From positions 786,271-850,270 of the forward strand of contig VXBP01008912.1 of assembly GCA_013400115.1 (NCBI GenBank): a stretch of DNA of 64,000 nucleotides. Direction: 5' to 3'. Of this stretch, positions 47,811-59,378 are shown one piece after another; position 1 is the stretch's first letter; every line of letters begins with the position of its first letter. Source of the DNA: Rhinopomastus cyanomelas (taxonomy: Eukaryota; Chordata; Aves; Bucerotiformes; Rhinopomastidae). A program made the translations under genes and the position numbers. The notes beneath the pieces were generated by a model that saw nothing but the letters and a program-made list of their open reading frames with translations, searched no databases and was not told the DNA's origin.

Positions 47811-50169
47811 TCCAAAAGCAGTCGCAAGAACAACTCACCGCAGCAACAGCATCTAGGATACAGCCTGCAGCCATTTCCAGGGCAGGCACTTCCTCAGACA
47901 GCTATGTCCTTAGTAGCATTCAGTCGATTACTCAGCCCTCAATTTGTCCCATGTCCTCTGTATTTCATAAAAACTTTTCACACCTCAGCACCCTTAAAAG
48001 ATGTGACTTACTCTTACAGGTGGTGAGTATCCCAAATCAACCAAGCACACGCAAAAGTAAAGGTAAGACGTTACTGTTTGTGGGGTTTTACTGACAAAAA
48101 CATTCCCATTAGCAAGTCACTGTAGTACTAGCACTCCCACTACGTAACCAAGTGCTGAAGATCAAAAATCACATCCCTAGTCCCCAAAATCTTACAGTGC
48201 AACTATCAAACAAGATGTATGAAACTAACTAGAGGCAGTAAGGCAACAGAGTTGGCCTCACAAGAAGTAGTATCTTCTTAAAAGTAGCTTGGTGGTGTCA
48301 TGCTTTTGTAGGCATTTCAGGTAAGGAACTTCTTGGGAAGAGAGGTGAACTTCAAAGGTGAGGTTATGAAGGAGGTATCAAAAAAAATGTGTTCACAAAC
48401 ACAGCGAACAGGCAACAGGGCAGGAAAACCCTAGCAAGGAGAAATCGTAAGATTCAGCTGGGCAAAGAAGGACTTGAAATCTCAAACACCAAAGAAGGGA
48501 GGTCAGTGGGGATACAGAAAATCATGGTCAGACTGACTCTGTCATTCTGACAATTATCTCTGTAATATATCTCTGACATATCTATCTCTGACAGATATGA
48601 CTGGAAAAGGAATAATCCTCACTGGTGGTGAGGACAAGCATTTCACTGAAGAATGGACAGGGAAGCATTTACAGTGGGGATATTAGAAAAACCCTGCAGG
48701 ACTTGGATGCAACCTGAATGCAAACAACTTAAGGACAAAACAGTTATACCAAGTCAGTAAAATAACCTGTATCACACAAAGAGTGTTCTCCTTCCGTAAT
48801 ATCCCATGACAGCGTCCAGCAGTCATCTGGGTAACAACTTCCTGAAGTTGAGCTGCATCATCACTACTACATTTAGTATCTCCTCAGACATAACAGAATA
48901 ACACCCACTCCATTTAGAATCTGTTCATATTTTGACCTCTAAAACATCCTTTAGCAAGAAATTCTACTGTTCAGTTGTCAGTTATGTTGGGGAGGTGGGA
49001 AAGGAGTAGCACAGAAAAAACCAAACCTGTAAACATAAACCAAAACCCAACTTCTGTAAAATGTTCCAAAACTCTTTCCTGAGAATGATGTAGGATGCTT
49101 CCTTGTTCTGGAGTTAATGAACAGCTGTTCCCTGATTGCCTTCTTGAGGCCTTTCCGTGATGTTACAGCCCTCAGTCATCTCTTTACCAACATGAATTAT
49201 TTTACTATATTTAAATTTTCTTCTGTCAAAACTCCTTCCCCGTATCTCACCCTTCTTCAGACCCTTATCTCGCTCCACAGTATCTCTCTGAAGTTATGGT
49301 AACTGAAGTACACACAATACACAGATTGCACACACTGTGCATTTATGGATAGAGACAATTATATCAAATTAATGCTGTTTGTTTTTCTTTCCTACTAATA
49401 CTAAATACTCCACCTGCCTTTTTCCAAAGTACGAGGGAAAGGTCTGTAGCAGTGAAAGTGCCAAATTACAGACTTGCCCTTACAGGCAATGTGGCAGTGT
49501 GATCCCAAAAATCCCAAAGGCTTGGAAAGAACTCTAAGGGATCTGTTTTGACTAAAGCTAGGCAATAAGGAGGAAATGGTAGAGAAGAAAGACTACATTT
49601 TCATTGAGATAGAAATACCATGAGCCTATGAATCATTTGCAAGAGATGATACTTAAATTGTGTTTCCACATCAGATTATGCAAAGACGAAGAGCAGAAGG
49701 GGAAAAAGGGGGCGGCTGAGAGACAACACGTTGCAGAACTCCCACACAGAGCTGGATAGTGAATGAGAAATATCTTCCAAAAGATACACTCAACTGATCC
49801 AAGTATCCCAAAAAGAGGACATTTGCTAAGAAGTCACAAGGCAAAAAGAACAGGGACATGGTCAGCTGTTTTCACAGCTGACTGGCAGGTTGAGGGGAGC
49901 AAAGCTTAAAGTGAAATTCATGTAATAATGTACATTTCTGTATCTTGCATTGAGATCCATTCTCAGAGGCAACACATGGGATCACCCCACTATCACCAGT
50001 TGGCCACAATAGCCAGCCTCAGTACACACTCTGCCTCATGTTAACGAGCTCACACAGAAGACAGGGAGGGCTCACTCACCAGTTATGAGCCATTGGCTAA
50101 AAAAAAAAAAAGGGACAGGCTGGGTTTGGAAAAACCAAAAGACATTTCACTTAAACTACAGAAAATTCA

Positions 50170-50938
50170 CATCACTGAGAAATGAAAAAAGATGCATACA
50201 GTTCTTACCGAGAGAGATCTTCCCGAGCCAACTTCTGCTACTTCCTTCCTTTCACAGGGGAACCCCCTGCTTTGCAGTCCATTTGTCCTCTGACAACACT
50301 GTGTCCTCCTCCACAGGAGACAAGTCCTCCATGAGCTCTCTCCAGCTAGTGTGGGGCTGTTCCATGGGCTGGGGGTTATGCAGCACATGACCACTCCAGC
50401 CTACATAACTTCCAAGTCTCTGTAAAGATCCATTCCCTGCTTATTCATGCTCGTTTCTCCAAGGATCTGCAAGCACGCTTCTCTGAGATCTCCTCCACTT
50501 CCTCATCTCACCACAAGCTGAAGGGCAATGGTTGTTCTGGCATGTGTTCCCCCATCACCAAACTCGGGGACTGTGTGGCATTCCTTCTGTTCCCCACACA
50601 AAGGAGAGCTCCCAAACCCACAAAACAGCCACAGAAATAGGGAGGTGCTCAGCAGCTGTCCCTTGTTCAACAGGGGTTGATTACCTCAGCCTGAACCAGA
50701 AGCACCTGTGACCATGAGCTGGGTGGAGCTTCCACAAAGCTTCTTTCAGGGCTAGTTAGCAGCCTTGTAAGCAAACTCACTATGGAACCACCCCACTCAG
50801 GCTAAAACCATCAAAACCCTCCTAGCCACACACACCTCTGCTCTGCCCTTTCAAAGGGCCGTGGCATTACTGCCCATCACTGCAGTGCGCTCTGCATTTG
50901 GGCCTACTTCTGCTTTAGTACCACAGGGCTACTGCACG
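50170..50938 (-). other. GC-richer unassigned block with coding-like frame
   Basis: This block is clearly richer in GC than both flanks. On the minus strand a frame stays open from 50440 to a TGA at 50252-50254 (62 codons). It contains an acidic, tryptophan-bearing stretch, SWRELMEDLSPVEEDTVLSE, that looks like real protein sequence. Other minus-strand frames upstream (to about 50560) are open in short, frame-shifted pieces, as in a decayed gene. It abuts the CR1 at 50939. I cannot name the source. An old LTR-type retroelement or the remains of a host-gene copy are both possible. Confidence 0.35.
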
Positions 50939-51165
50939 ATCATGGAATCACAGAATCAAGGTCAGAAAAGACCTTCAAGAAGGCCATCAAGTCCAACCAT
51001 CTGCCCTACAACCCTGAACCACTAAACCATCTCCTGAAACACCCTGTTTAACACCTTCAGGGATGGTGCCTCTGCCCCCTCCCTACGCGGCCTGTTCCAA
51101 GGCCTCACCACTTTTCCTGTGGATAAATTTTTCCTAATATCCAATCTGAACCTCCCCTGAGGTAC
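50939..51165 (-). mobile_element. CR1 retrotransposon, older subfamily, 3' end
   Basis: On the plus strand this copy reads atcatggaatcacagaatca, 'agaaaagaccttcaag', 'aagtccaaccatctgccc', 'cactaaaccatctcctgaaac', 'tcagggatggtgcctctg', 'ctgttccaaggcc' and 'tttttcctaatatccaatctg'. The 'aagtccaaccat' and 'cactaaaccatctcc' blocks mark an older, widespread avian CR1 subfamily. It lies on the minus strand, 5'-truncated near 51165. Confidence 0.93.
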
Positions 51166-51537
51166 ACAAGCTGCTTTACTCCTGTGATTGTTTTTCACAC
51201 AGCATCTGAATCTGAGCAGAAGTTAGTACTGACTCAGGTAGGATGAATTCCAGCTGGAACATTCTGTTACCTTAGGAGACACAGCTCCTCACTCCACCAG
51301 GAACTGGCCTGTGAGGTGAAGGGAGGCCCCACTGTTTGGGATCTGCATCTCCTTTTCTTCGCCCATTCCCAGATCAGTTAACCAGGTTAGCTGCCTTTTC
51401 CTAAGTGTTCTCTCACCATGGAAGGCAATTATTGAAAAATTAAATTAATATAGTTTCCCACCCTGACTTCTCTTCAAAGAATCTCTCTGTGAAGTGGGAC
51501 AGTTTAGAAAAAAATTGCTGTTTAAAAATCATATTGG
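51166..51537. other. Non-coding DNA between two CR1 copies
   Basis: I see no gene or recognisable repeat. The last 50 bases are A- and T-rich and lead into the truncated 5' end of the next CR1, which fits an insertion point. Confidence 0.5.
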
Positions 51538-52478
51538 ATCAGGTAGTGAGGTGGATCGTGAACTGGCTGCAGAATAGAAGCCAGAGAGTAGTGGTCAGTG
51601 GGACAGAGTCTGGTTGGAGGCCTGGATCTAGTGGAGTGCCCCAGGGGTCAGTGCTGGGACCATCCCTATTCAAACTGTTCATTAATGACATGAGGGATTA
51701 GGGTGCACTGCCAGCAAGTTTGCTGATGACACAAAGCTGGGTGGTGTCGCCGACACAAGCAAGACCTTGGACAGGCTGGAGAGCTGGGCAGAGACAAATG
51801 TAATGACATTTCTCTATGACAAGGGCAAGTGTAGAGTCTTGCATCTGGGCAAGAACAACCCCAGATACCAGTATAGACTGGAGACTGACCTGTTGGAGAG
51901 CAGTGTAGGAGAAAGGGACCTGGGGGTCCTGATGGACAGCAGGATGACGATGAGCCAGCAATGTGCTCTTGTGGCCAAGAGGGCCAACAGCATCCTGGGG
52001 TGGATCAGAATGGGAGTGGTTAGCAGCTCAAGAGAGGTTCGTCTCACCCTCTACTCTGCACCGGTGAGACCACATCTGGAGTACTGTGTGCAGTTCTGGG
52101 CCCCTCAGTTCAAGAAGGACACAGAAATGCTAGAGAGAGTCCAGCGTAGTGCAATGAGGATGATGAAGGAAGTGGAGCACCCCCCTTATAAGGAGAGGCT
52201 GGGTCTCTTTAGCTTGGAGGAGACTGAAGGGTGACCTCATTAATGTCTATAAATTTGTGAAGGGTGGGTATCAGGAGGAGCCAGGCTCTTCTCAATGTCA
52301 TCTAGTGATAGGACAAGGGGCAATGGAACATAGGGGGTTCCACACAAATATCAGAAGGAACTTCTTCTCAGTGAGGGTGACGGAGCACTGGAACAGGCTG
52401 CCTGGGGAGGTTGTGGTGTCTCCTTCACTGGAGAGGTTTAAGACCCGCCTGGATGTGTTCCTGTGTGACTTAGTCTAG
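51538..52478 (+). pseudogene. CR1 ORF2 reverse transcriptase, C-terminal part
   Basis: ORF2 of CR1 encodes endonuclease plus reverse transcriptase. Three pieces in two frames survive. The first (to a TAG at 51699-51701) has WIVNWLQNRSQRVVVSG and the RT block SGVPQGSVLGP...LFINDM. The second, in another frame from about 51716 to 52234, starts with KFADDTKLGG, which holds the catalytic FADD box. It continues with CRVLHLG, DLGVLMDSRMTMSQQC, RPHLEYCVQFWAP and GLFSLEE. The third, back in the first frame (52257-52478), has IRRNFFSVRVTEHWNRLP and SLERFKTRLDVFL. So there are frameshifts near 51705 and near 52240. The endonuclease and the first part of the RT are absent because of 5' truncation. It is inactive. 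Confidence 0.95.
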
Positions 52479-52549
52479 GTGATCCTGCTCTGTCACGGGG
52501 ATTGGACTAGATGATCTTTTGAGGTCCCTTCCAATCCCTAATGATTCTG
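51538..52549 (+). mobile_element. CR1 retrotransposon, about 1 kb, with part of ORF2
   Basis: This is the longest CR1 in the window, on the plus strand. It starts within the reverse transcriptase domain, runs through the end of ORF2 and the 3' UTR (ggtgatcctgctctgtcacg, ggattggactagatgatc, cccttccaatccctaatg) and ends at attctg (52544-52549). It belongs to the ttaggga subfamily. A second CR1 of another subfamily follows in the same orientation after about a dozen bases. Frameshifts and a stop make it incapable of autonomous movement. Confidence 0.97.
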
Positions 52550-52560
52550 ATTTCCAGTAT

Positions 52561-52691
52561 AATGGAGGTGTTTAAAAAACAAGAAGACAGACCACCTAAG
52601 GCCATGGTCTAGGGGTTAGGGAGATGTTGGGTTGAGGGCTGGACTTGATGATCCTGGTGGTCCTTTGCAGCCACGATGATTCTATGATTCT
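52561..52691 (+). mobile_element. CR1 retrotransposon, older subfamily, 3' end
   Basis: This plus-strand fragment reads aatggaggtgtttaaaaaac, 'catggtctaggggttaggg', 'gagatgttgggttgagg', 'ctggacttgatgatcctgg', 'ggtcctttgcagccacgatg' and the tail attctatgattct. The tatgattct tail and ttgatgatcctggtgg variant mark a subfamily different from its immediate left neighbour. The younger copy probably inserted just upstream of it, since the two lie in direct orientation 12 bases apart. Confidence 0.9.
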
Positions 52692-55600
52692 CATTCGTCT
52701 CTGTTTTGCATTCCCCTCTCCCATGACACTGTTTTGTAGATGTGCTACAGACTGCAGGACAGCCAAAAAAATGAGTAAGAAACTATAAACTGATGTGCTT
52801 CCCAATGATTACACACACACACAAACACACACACTCACTTCTATATATCAACAACTTCTGAAAACCCAAATGGAAATGACATAGTCATCTCTCAAGCATT
52901 TTGCTTCCTTTCTCACTGCACCCAGAAAATAAAAATTTTAAAAAGCATTCTTAACTGAGAAACTGTATTTATTCCACTTTTCTGTCCCTCAGAAAATAGA
53001 TAAATTAATTACAATTAGCTCCCACTGGGACCATTTCATGTGTGGCATTTGTACCAGAGATCTGTTAAGAGAAAGGCAAAATCAACACGTACGTTTTCTT
53101 AAATAAAGGGCTTGCATAAAACAAAGTGAGGCACTCGGTTCCTTTTCATTCCATATGATACACAGCTGCGTCAATCCCATCAGGAAACAGGCAACAGGAA
53201 ATTCTTAACATTCTGAAGAGAAATCTAAAGATGTGTCTCATCACCCTTCCTCCTAAGAGTGCTTTTCGATTGTCTAAAAGACGTTTACACCAGTTCTAAA
53301 ATTATTAATTACTTTGCTTAGCTTTTAAGCAGCTCTAGGCCTCATTAAGTAGCTAACAAGGAGTCAAAAACACTATTTTTTTTCCTAAGTTGCCTTCACT
53401 TTTTCATTTTCTCAATCCCAAAATATAAATCGATAAGGAAAGCTTGACACCTATAGACAAAATCAAAGCCAAGTACTCCAGCTACTGGAAAATGTTCCTT
53501 CATAATGTGCCGCTCCTGTGTTATTTGTGTTTCTAACTATAGCTCTTGCATATATAATTCCATTATACTTTTATAAATCACCGTTTTGAAAAATGTTTTT
53601 GAACCATTAATATATTTTCCTGGTTAAAATTCTTTGAGATGTTCTTAACAAGAGTCTTAGATAATGAATTTGGGCAAACTCTGGAACAGTCTTTACAGTA
53701 TTATCATTCTCATTAATTTTCAGAACTACCCACTGTGTTGAGATGATTGTCATGGGCCTAAGACTTCAATTTGGCTAAATATTTTTGCATATATTTCGAC
53801 ATATAAGTAACTAACAGATGTTTAAAATGTTAGGTTCACATTCTAGAAACAGTTAAATGTTTACTGTAATATCATAATTTGTTTTTGCGCTCATTTTTAT
53901 TTTGCCGCTTCTATCTTTAAACACTCCGTTACAGTCCTGGTTAGCTGCAGACAAAATGCTTTAAATCGACTTCACGAGAAAACAAAACATACTCGATTTA
54001 GTAAATACAGCTGTGCTTTTAAAGAAAGGGGGGGGACACCAACATTGAATGGTACCACAAATGAAAAACAAAGAAAAGAACAGAAAACACGTCATGCGAG
54101 AAACATTACTGTCACCTAAGGTCCAGGCTTCGTGTCTAATGTTTTAAACTGTTTGCAAAATAAAAGCTTTAAAATTCATATTTTTGTATTTGCTTTAGAA
54201 ACTGAGTACATTCTGCTGTCTCACATCTCTACCAGGAGGCTGTATTAGATGAAGAAAAACCCCCAAACTTTAACAACGTTAACACACAGCACAGGCTGTG
54301 TGCAAGACGTTAAAGTATCTTACTTTAGTCAAGATTATTCGTTTTTCTTTGCTTTGTCTAGTTATCTTTGAAGACTGCTTCTGTTTCCATTGTTTCATCC
54401 TTAACCATTCACATATCAGAGCAATAAGTATTTCATTACTGGTTTATCTGTCCAGAGGCTTGAGAAGCAGTAACAATTAACCCTCCCTTCACAGTGATTG
54501 ATACAGGCTTTGCTTTCAATTTGTTCCACTACACAGATCATGAAATTCTGAATGCGATCATCCTTATTGACCTACACTTTCAAACACACGGCTACAATGA
54601 GATGAAAGTAATTATTAAAAGGAACACAGGACTACTCAATACTGAAACAAAGTCTTGAAAAATCTTTTAGATGACCTTCTCATAAAACCAGCACTATTTG
54701 ATATGAAATACAATGATGGATTTGCTTCATAATCTAGAAATATTAAATTTAAATCTGATCAAGGTACGGTATCATTAGATCATATAAACCCAGCTCTAAC
54801 ATCCTATCGGTTCATATCTGACCCAATGAACACAGACTTCAACCAGAGTGATCACAGTAGGATCAGGCTCTATCTGTTTTAAAAGTTCCTCCGTCAGCTC
54901 TATTTTACACCAGCCCCACTGGAAACGTCGTGTTAAAAACACTAAGACTGCAATTACTACGCCACCACAGTCCGTTTCTAAACGACACGGTGTTTCTTTT
55001 CAAGATCCTGGACTTCTTGAGGCCCCTCATGTAAAGAAGTACACAGGAAATTCAGAGTGCTAAGGAAAAATGAGAAACTAAAGTCAGATTTTCATCACCG
55101 GCTGAAATGAACCAAGACCTATAAAAACAAGTATTTTTCATAAAACCTTGAAAAAGAACCCCCCAAAATATTAATTCATTGTAATTGATACATTTTTGTA
55201 AAAAGCAAAAGGGTTGGTAAGGGAACAGTCATGACAGAACTATTTAAAATATGGGTTGCAGTCAAAGAAAATCAGGATAGAAAGCTGTGCAGAAGGATGT
55301 TCTTACAGGCCTGAGGCTCTAATCACAAAACAGAGTGATGGAGATGAACCAATACTGCATGGATTAGCAATGAATTATTTTGAACTATAATCATGTGCCA
55401 GCACAAAGGGGAGGTAAAAACTAGCCATTACTCACAAGCTGATCTGCAGATAAGATGAAAAAAAAGTGAAAAGGGGAGAAAAAAAAAATTTATATGCTAA
55501 ACTGAGTCAGGAGAATAATGAAAATCTAAAATGTTGTTACACTTCAAGTAACATTCTATTTAACGTCTTTCGCGTACTGTATACTGTGGAGTATTTACAC

Positions 55601-56611
55601 AATACAATCTGCAAGACACCGGGGCTAAAGCGGGGTTAAATCTTCTGTAAATTAGTTCTGGATAATAATAATATGTGCTGAAAAATAGCCTCATAGAAGA
55701 ACGAGTTTGAAAACAACAAACAGGGTCACTAATTGCAGGAAATAAATACATATAGATGCACGTGTATAGGTAGAGGTAGGTAGAGCTCTATGCAAATGTG
55801 CACACACACATGCACACTTGTGTATACATATGCATCTATAATGAGGGATTTAATTTCCATTAGTCCATCTGAAAGCAAAGCACCACCATCTTAAGATTCA
55901 CTGTTAGTTGTCCCACTTGGGGAAAAAAAAATTAAATTAAAAAAAAATATGTTAGAACTAATTTTGAGAGAAAAGAAAAATCAAAACTGCTATCCACAAA
56001 GATTCCTGAGATTCTTATGAACAGACTGTTTAAATGAAGAGCACTTTAATCAGTAGAGGAATCCTCACGTTTCTAATGTCTTGCTGTGCATTCTGCAGGT
56101 TATAGTAGCAGCTGGTAGAGGTCATATATCTTTTGTGAGCATCCCAAAAAGGCTCACTGCCAGACTGTTAAATTATGAATAAGCAATGAACAAAAGAATG
56201 CAGATACGGTGGTGACAAGATAATCCAAGCAAATTTATCTATGACAAATTTCACAGGATTAACAAATTACATTTACACAGAACAATAAAAATGTGGGGGG
56301 GAAAAAAAAAAGGATGAGCCTACTTTTCCCTCACAGCATTCACAGCATTAGGGGAGGGGGGGGAAATCACCCACCGTTCCAATGGATGTATTTACAGTTA
56401 ACTTTATCTAAAGTAAGACTTCCATAGCTTGCTGAAGACAATCAACCAGCATTATCCCCTTTCAAGCAAATACAGAGACTGTGTCTACCTATCACACAGC
56501 ACTTGCCTACTCTTTGCAGTATCATGGATACAAGCCAGGGGGAAATCTTTTAAAGTTTCCTCACAATTAGCAACAAGCAGAATAAACAGCAGAATTCTAA
56601 TTCTGCTCTTC
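52692..56611. other. Unique AT-rich non-coding DNA with CA repeats
   Basis: I see no gene. Short CA-type microsatellites lie at 52810-52835 and near 55798-55830. G-runs in AT-rich DNA occur near 54027 and at 56294-56301. A 2 x 9-base tandem (cacagcatt) is at 56332-56349. The section 53500-53900 is very AT-rich and repeat-free. Confidence 0.5.
52810..52835. repeat. CA dinucleotide microsatellite
   Basis: An interrupted (CA)n run (acacacacacacaaacacac) is flanked by unique sequence. It is a likely length-polymorphic marker. Confidence 0.85.
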
Positions 56612-56713
56612 TTGGTCTAGGTGATCCTGCTCTGGCTGGGGGATTGGACTAGATGATCTTTCGAGGTCCCTTCCAATCCCTAATGTTCTGTGATTCTGTG
56701 TGATTCTGTGATT
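56612..56713 (+). mobile_element. CR1 retrotransposon, very short, near consensus
   Basis: This plus-strand 3' end starts at ttggtctaggtgatcctgct, then gggggattggactagatg, tctttcgaggtcccttcc, aatccctaatgttctgtg and an extra tail unit (attctgtgtgattctgtg). It shows few differences from the inferred subfamily consensus and retains the CpG in 'ttcgagg', which usually decays quickly, so it may be a younger insertion. Only about 100 bases were copied. Confidence 0.95.
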
Positions 56714-58757
56714 TTCAGAAGGAGAATATTCTGTCATTTTCTGTCAGTCAAAATACACTTTTCTATCATCAGTTTGCTGGGGTTTGCTCCTATTTGAACT
56801 GAGCAAATATTGCAATATACAGTGATTGCCACAGGAAAAAAAAAAAGTCAAGAATAGGACTTGAATAGTTTTTTGCAGTAGTATCATGAAAATATTTGGA
56901 AACAATAAAAAAATAATCAATAGCAATTAGTAATCCTAATAGTCATCCTACATCCGGAATCTAGACAGTGGATGTTGCTCACGATGCACATTCGGTACCC
57001 CAAGTAATTTTAGGGAGGAAAAAGAGGGGATTTGCAGTGTTTGCTTCATCTTACAATCCCTTGTTTTGGTCTCGAGAAGCAATACATAAATAAAATTTGA
57101 AAAACTGCCCCCCAAAAGACCCTGGAAGAACAGTTCCCAAACAGCAGTTCTGTAGAGAAGCCTTTTTCTCCCTTCTAACAAATGAACAAAAGGACAGACA
57201 GCTCCTCTCCGTTTCAAAATTTGAGCGTAAGTAGAGTAAGTGATAAAAGAGACAGCAGCTATGTTTGAAAGATCTGGAATCTGCTGTGTCTCTTCTCTCA
57301 TACTTCTCCTCTGAAGTCTGTATTTCCTGTCACCTCCACTTATTTCTTGTTTGTTAATCTGAAACAGCTGTTTCGTAAAAACAGGTCTTGAATTAGAACG
57401 GGCCTTCTGAAATCATACATGTATCATGCACATGTCAAATACACGTTCCTGCTACGGAGCACTGCCTACAAACAGCAAACCTCACTATTAAAGTGAGCAT
57501 CCAATTAATTAAGATCCTTTAGTAAACTACTTGGATCCTTCAAACACTGCTACTCGAGTACCATTTATCTGGCTCATTTAGATGCTGGAAAAAAATTTAC
57601 TGCACTTTTGATTTTCCACAAGAAATGCAAGTTTTGCTGTAAAACCAAACAGCAACAGAAAGAACGAATAAATAAATAAACCAGTCCAAAGCATTTGTTT
57701 TCTTTTTTATGTTCATCTTCCATTTGTTACTTACCAAGAATAAACAGGTTTGTTGAGGGTTTTTTTTTTACAACACAGGGTTTTTCTGAGAACCTGCTGT
57801 CCATACTGTTAGTAATTTATGCAGAGGTGACGCAAACATGCCAATCCTGCATCTAACTACAGTCAGACAAATAAAATGAGCTACTTTTTTTTTGAAGCTG
57901 TGAAGGTTGAAGGATAAGTACCACTGGCAGCTATTCTCTTTTTTAAGACTTCTCCTTTTTTAATCCCACTGCCAGCACTGTACAGATTCCGTCGCTCGTT
58001 TCTTTCTGCTGACCCCAACCTTGACCTCTGAAGACTGCCCACTTACTTTTATTTTTCCCACAAAGCAACAAATTCTGTCTTGTATCATCTCTAAGGAAAA
58101 AACAACCAGCTTTCTAACAAGAATTCTACTATAATTTGGTGCGCTCTACTTTTGCTAAGTGAATTACAGCTTTGGCGGGGCAGTGTGGGCCACCTAGCTC
58201 ATGTAAGCCCAGGCTGTGAAGCAAACTGACCCCAAATGTGAATTAGCATGCAACTTGCAAACACGAGGCATAAGCAAGAGGAAAAAAAATACTACCCCAC
58301 AGAATATAACTGTATAGGTCCTCTGCCTACATTCTAGCAAAACTATAACCCTTCAGGATTTAATCCCAAATGACTGTTCAAAGGCTATGCATTACTCAGT
58401 AAAATTCTGTTTAAAGCAAGGTAACGTATAACGAAACCTCTCCTACATTCCTGTTGGAGACAAAATTCCCAGGCAACTCTCTTAAAAGGGTCTTAGAGGA
58501 TTTAGGTGCCCATATTTCACTGAAAGGCAGTATGTGTTGGATGCCTAAACCCAACAGGCTCTTCAGAAAATCCAAGCCCCAGGGACATTATTGTAGATTA
58601 TATACATACATATTATTCAGGCTCTGTGCTGTAAGTTCACTATATACATATGTAAACCTAACATGCCTGCAGGTAATGGAACAGTACTTTTCCACTTAAA
58701 TTATTTAACATAAGTGTTGAACTTCTATTATATATCAAGCTAACAGCTAATTTTAAA

Positions 58758-59378
58758 TTGCAATCAAGCCATTCGCTGAAAGCACTTTATTTCAGCGGAG
58801 GTTTTGCCTGCAAAAGAAATGTAAATCCCTCTAACGAAGGCAGGGTAATCTTTGAATACACAGGCAAAATGGGGGCTGGAATTTTACTCCCAGTGCTAAC
58901 ATTGACATCTTCTGCCACTTCTGCTAGTTCTCAGAAATCTTTAGCATGTAACTATCTCATCAGTAAAACGTGTAGAAGAGTGTTTACAGACCTTCTGAAG
59001 CACACCAAGCCATATAAAGAAACATATCTATTCAGTATTAATATTCAAGTCTTCTTCAGACATTGCATGACATCAGTGAGAAGTTCCCTAAAACAGACAA
59101 ATGACAAGACACAACCGAAGCGTGAAAAGTCCAAAAGGCAACACGTAAGAACGGCTGGGAAAGCAGCCTGCAACCAGTCTTCAAAACTCTGCTTTCGGGA
59201 ATCCGTTTCAAACTCATGCTTACGTATCGCTTGTTCTCTACCATGCCTGGCACTCGCCTGCACGCAGCGCCGGGCAAGGGCTGGTGTAACTCTCAGTACT
59301 GAGCTGCAGCAGGCTGACAGCAGAAGCCTCTTGAGGACCGCTCCATTTTTCTACTTGAGAAGCTCAAGAGTTTTATAA
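58758..59378 (+). other. 206-codon open frame, probably not a gene
   Basis: This is the longest frame in the window. Its product is rich in Ser, Lys, Arg and Cys without any domain, signal peptide, transmembrane pattern or repeat I recognise. Two minus-strand frames overlap the same bases (59045-59277), showing that the region is simply low in stop codons. The segment 59090-59290 has more CpG than its surroundings, which reduces stops. No promoter, splice sites or poly-A signal are convincing. I list it only because of its length. Confidence 0.12.

Larger units (their letters stand above)
46476..50169. other. Unique non-coding DNA
   Basis: I see no gene. Items listed separately are the hairpin at 47511-47537 and a possible ancient repeat at 47752-47810. 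Near 48555-48600 there are overlapping imperfect repeats of atctctgacat. A run of 13 A lies at about 50100-50112. Confidence 0.5.

Noticed and set aside
51698..52047. Minus-strand frames over the reverse transcriptase
   Set aside because: These are antisense shadows of the CR1 ORF2 remnant on the plus strand.
58758..59378. 206-codon open frame as a real gene
   Set aside because: It is the longest frame, but it has no recognisable domain, overlaps minus-strand frames on the same bases and has no convincing splice or promoter context. A frame this long is tolerable by chance in 64 kb read six ways.
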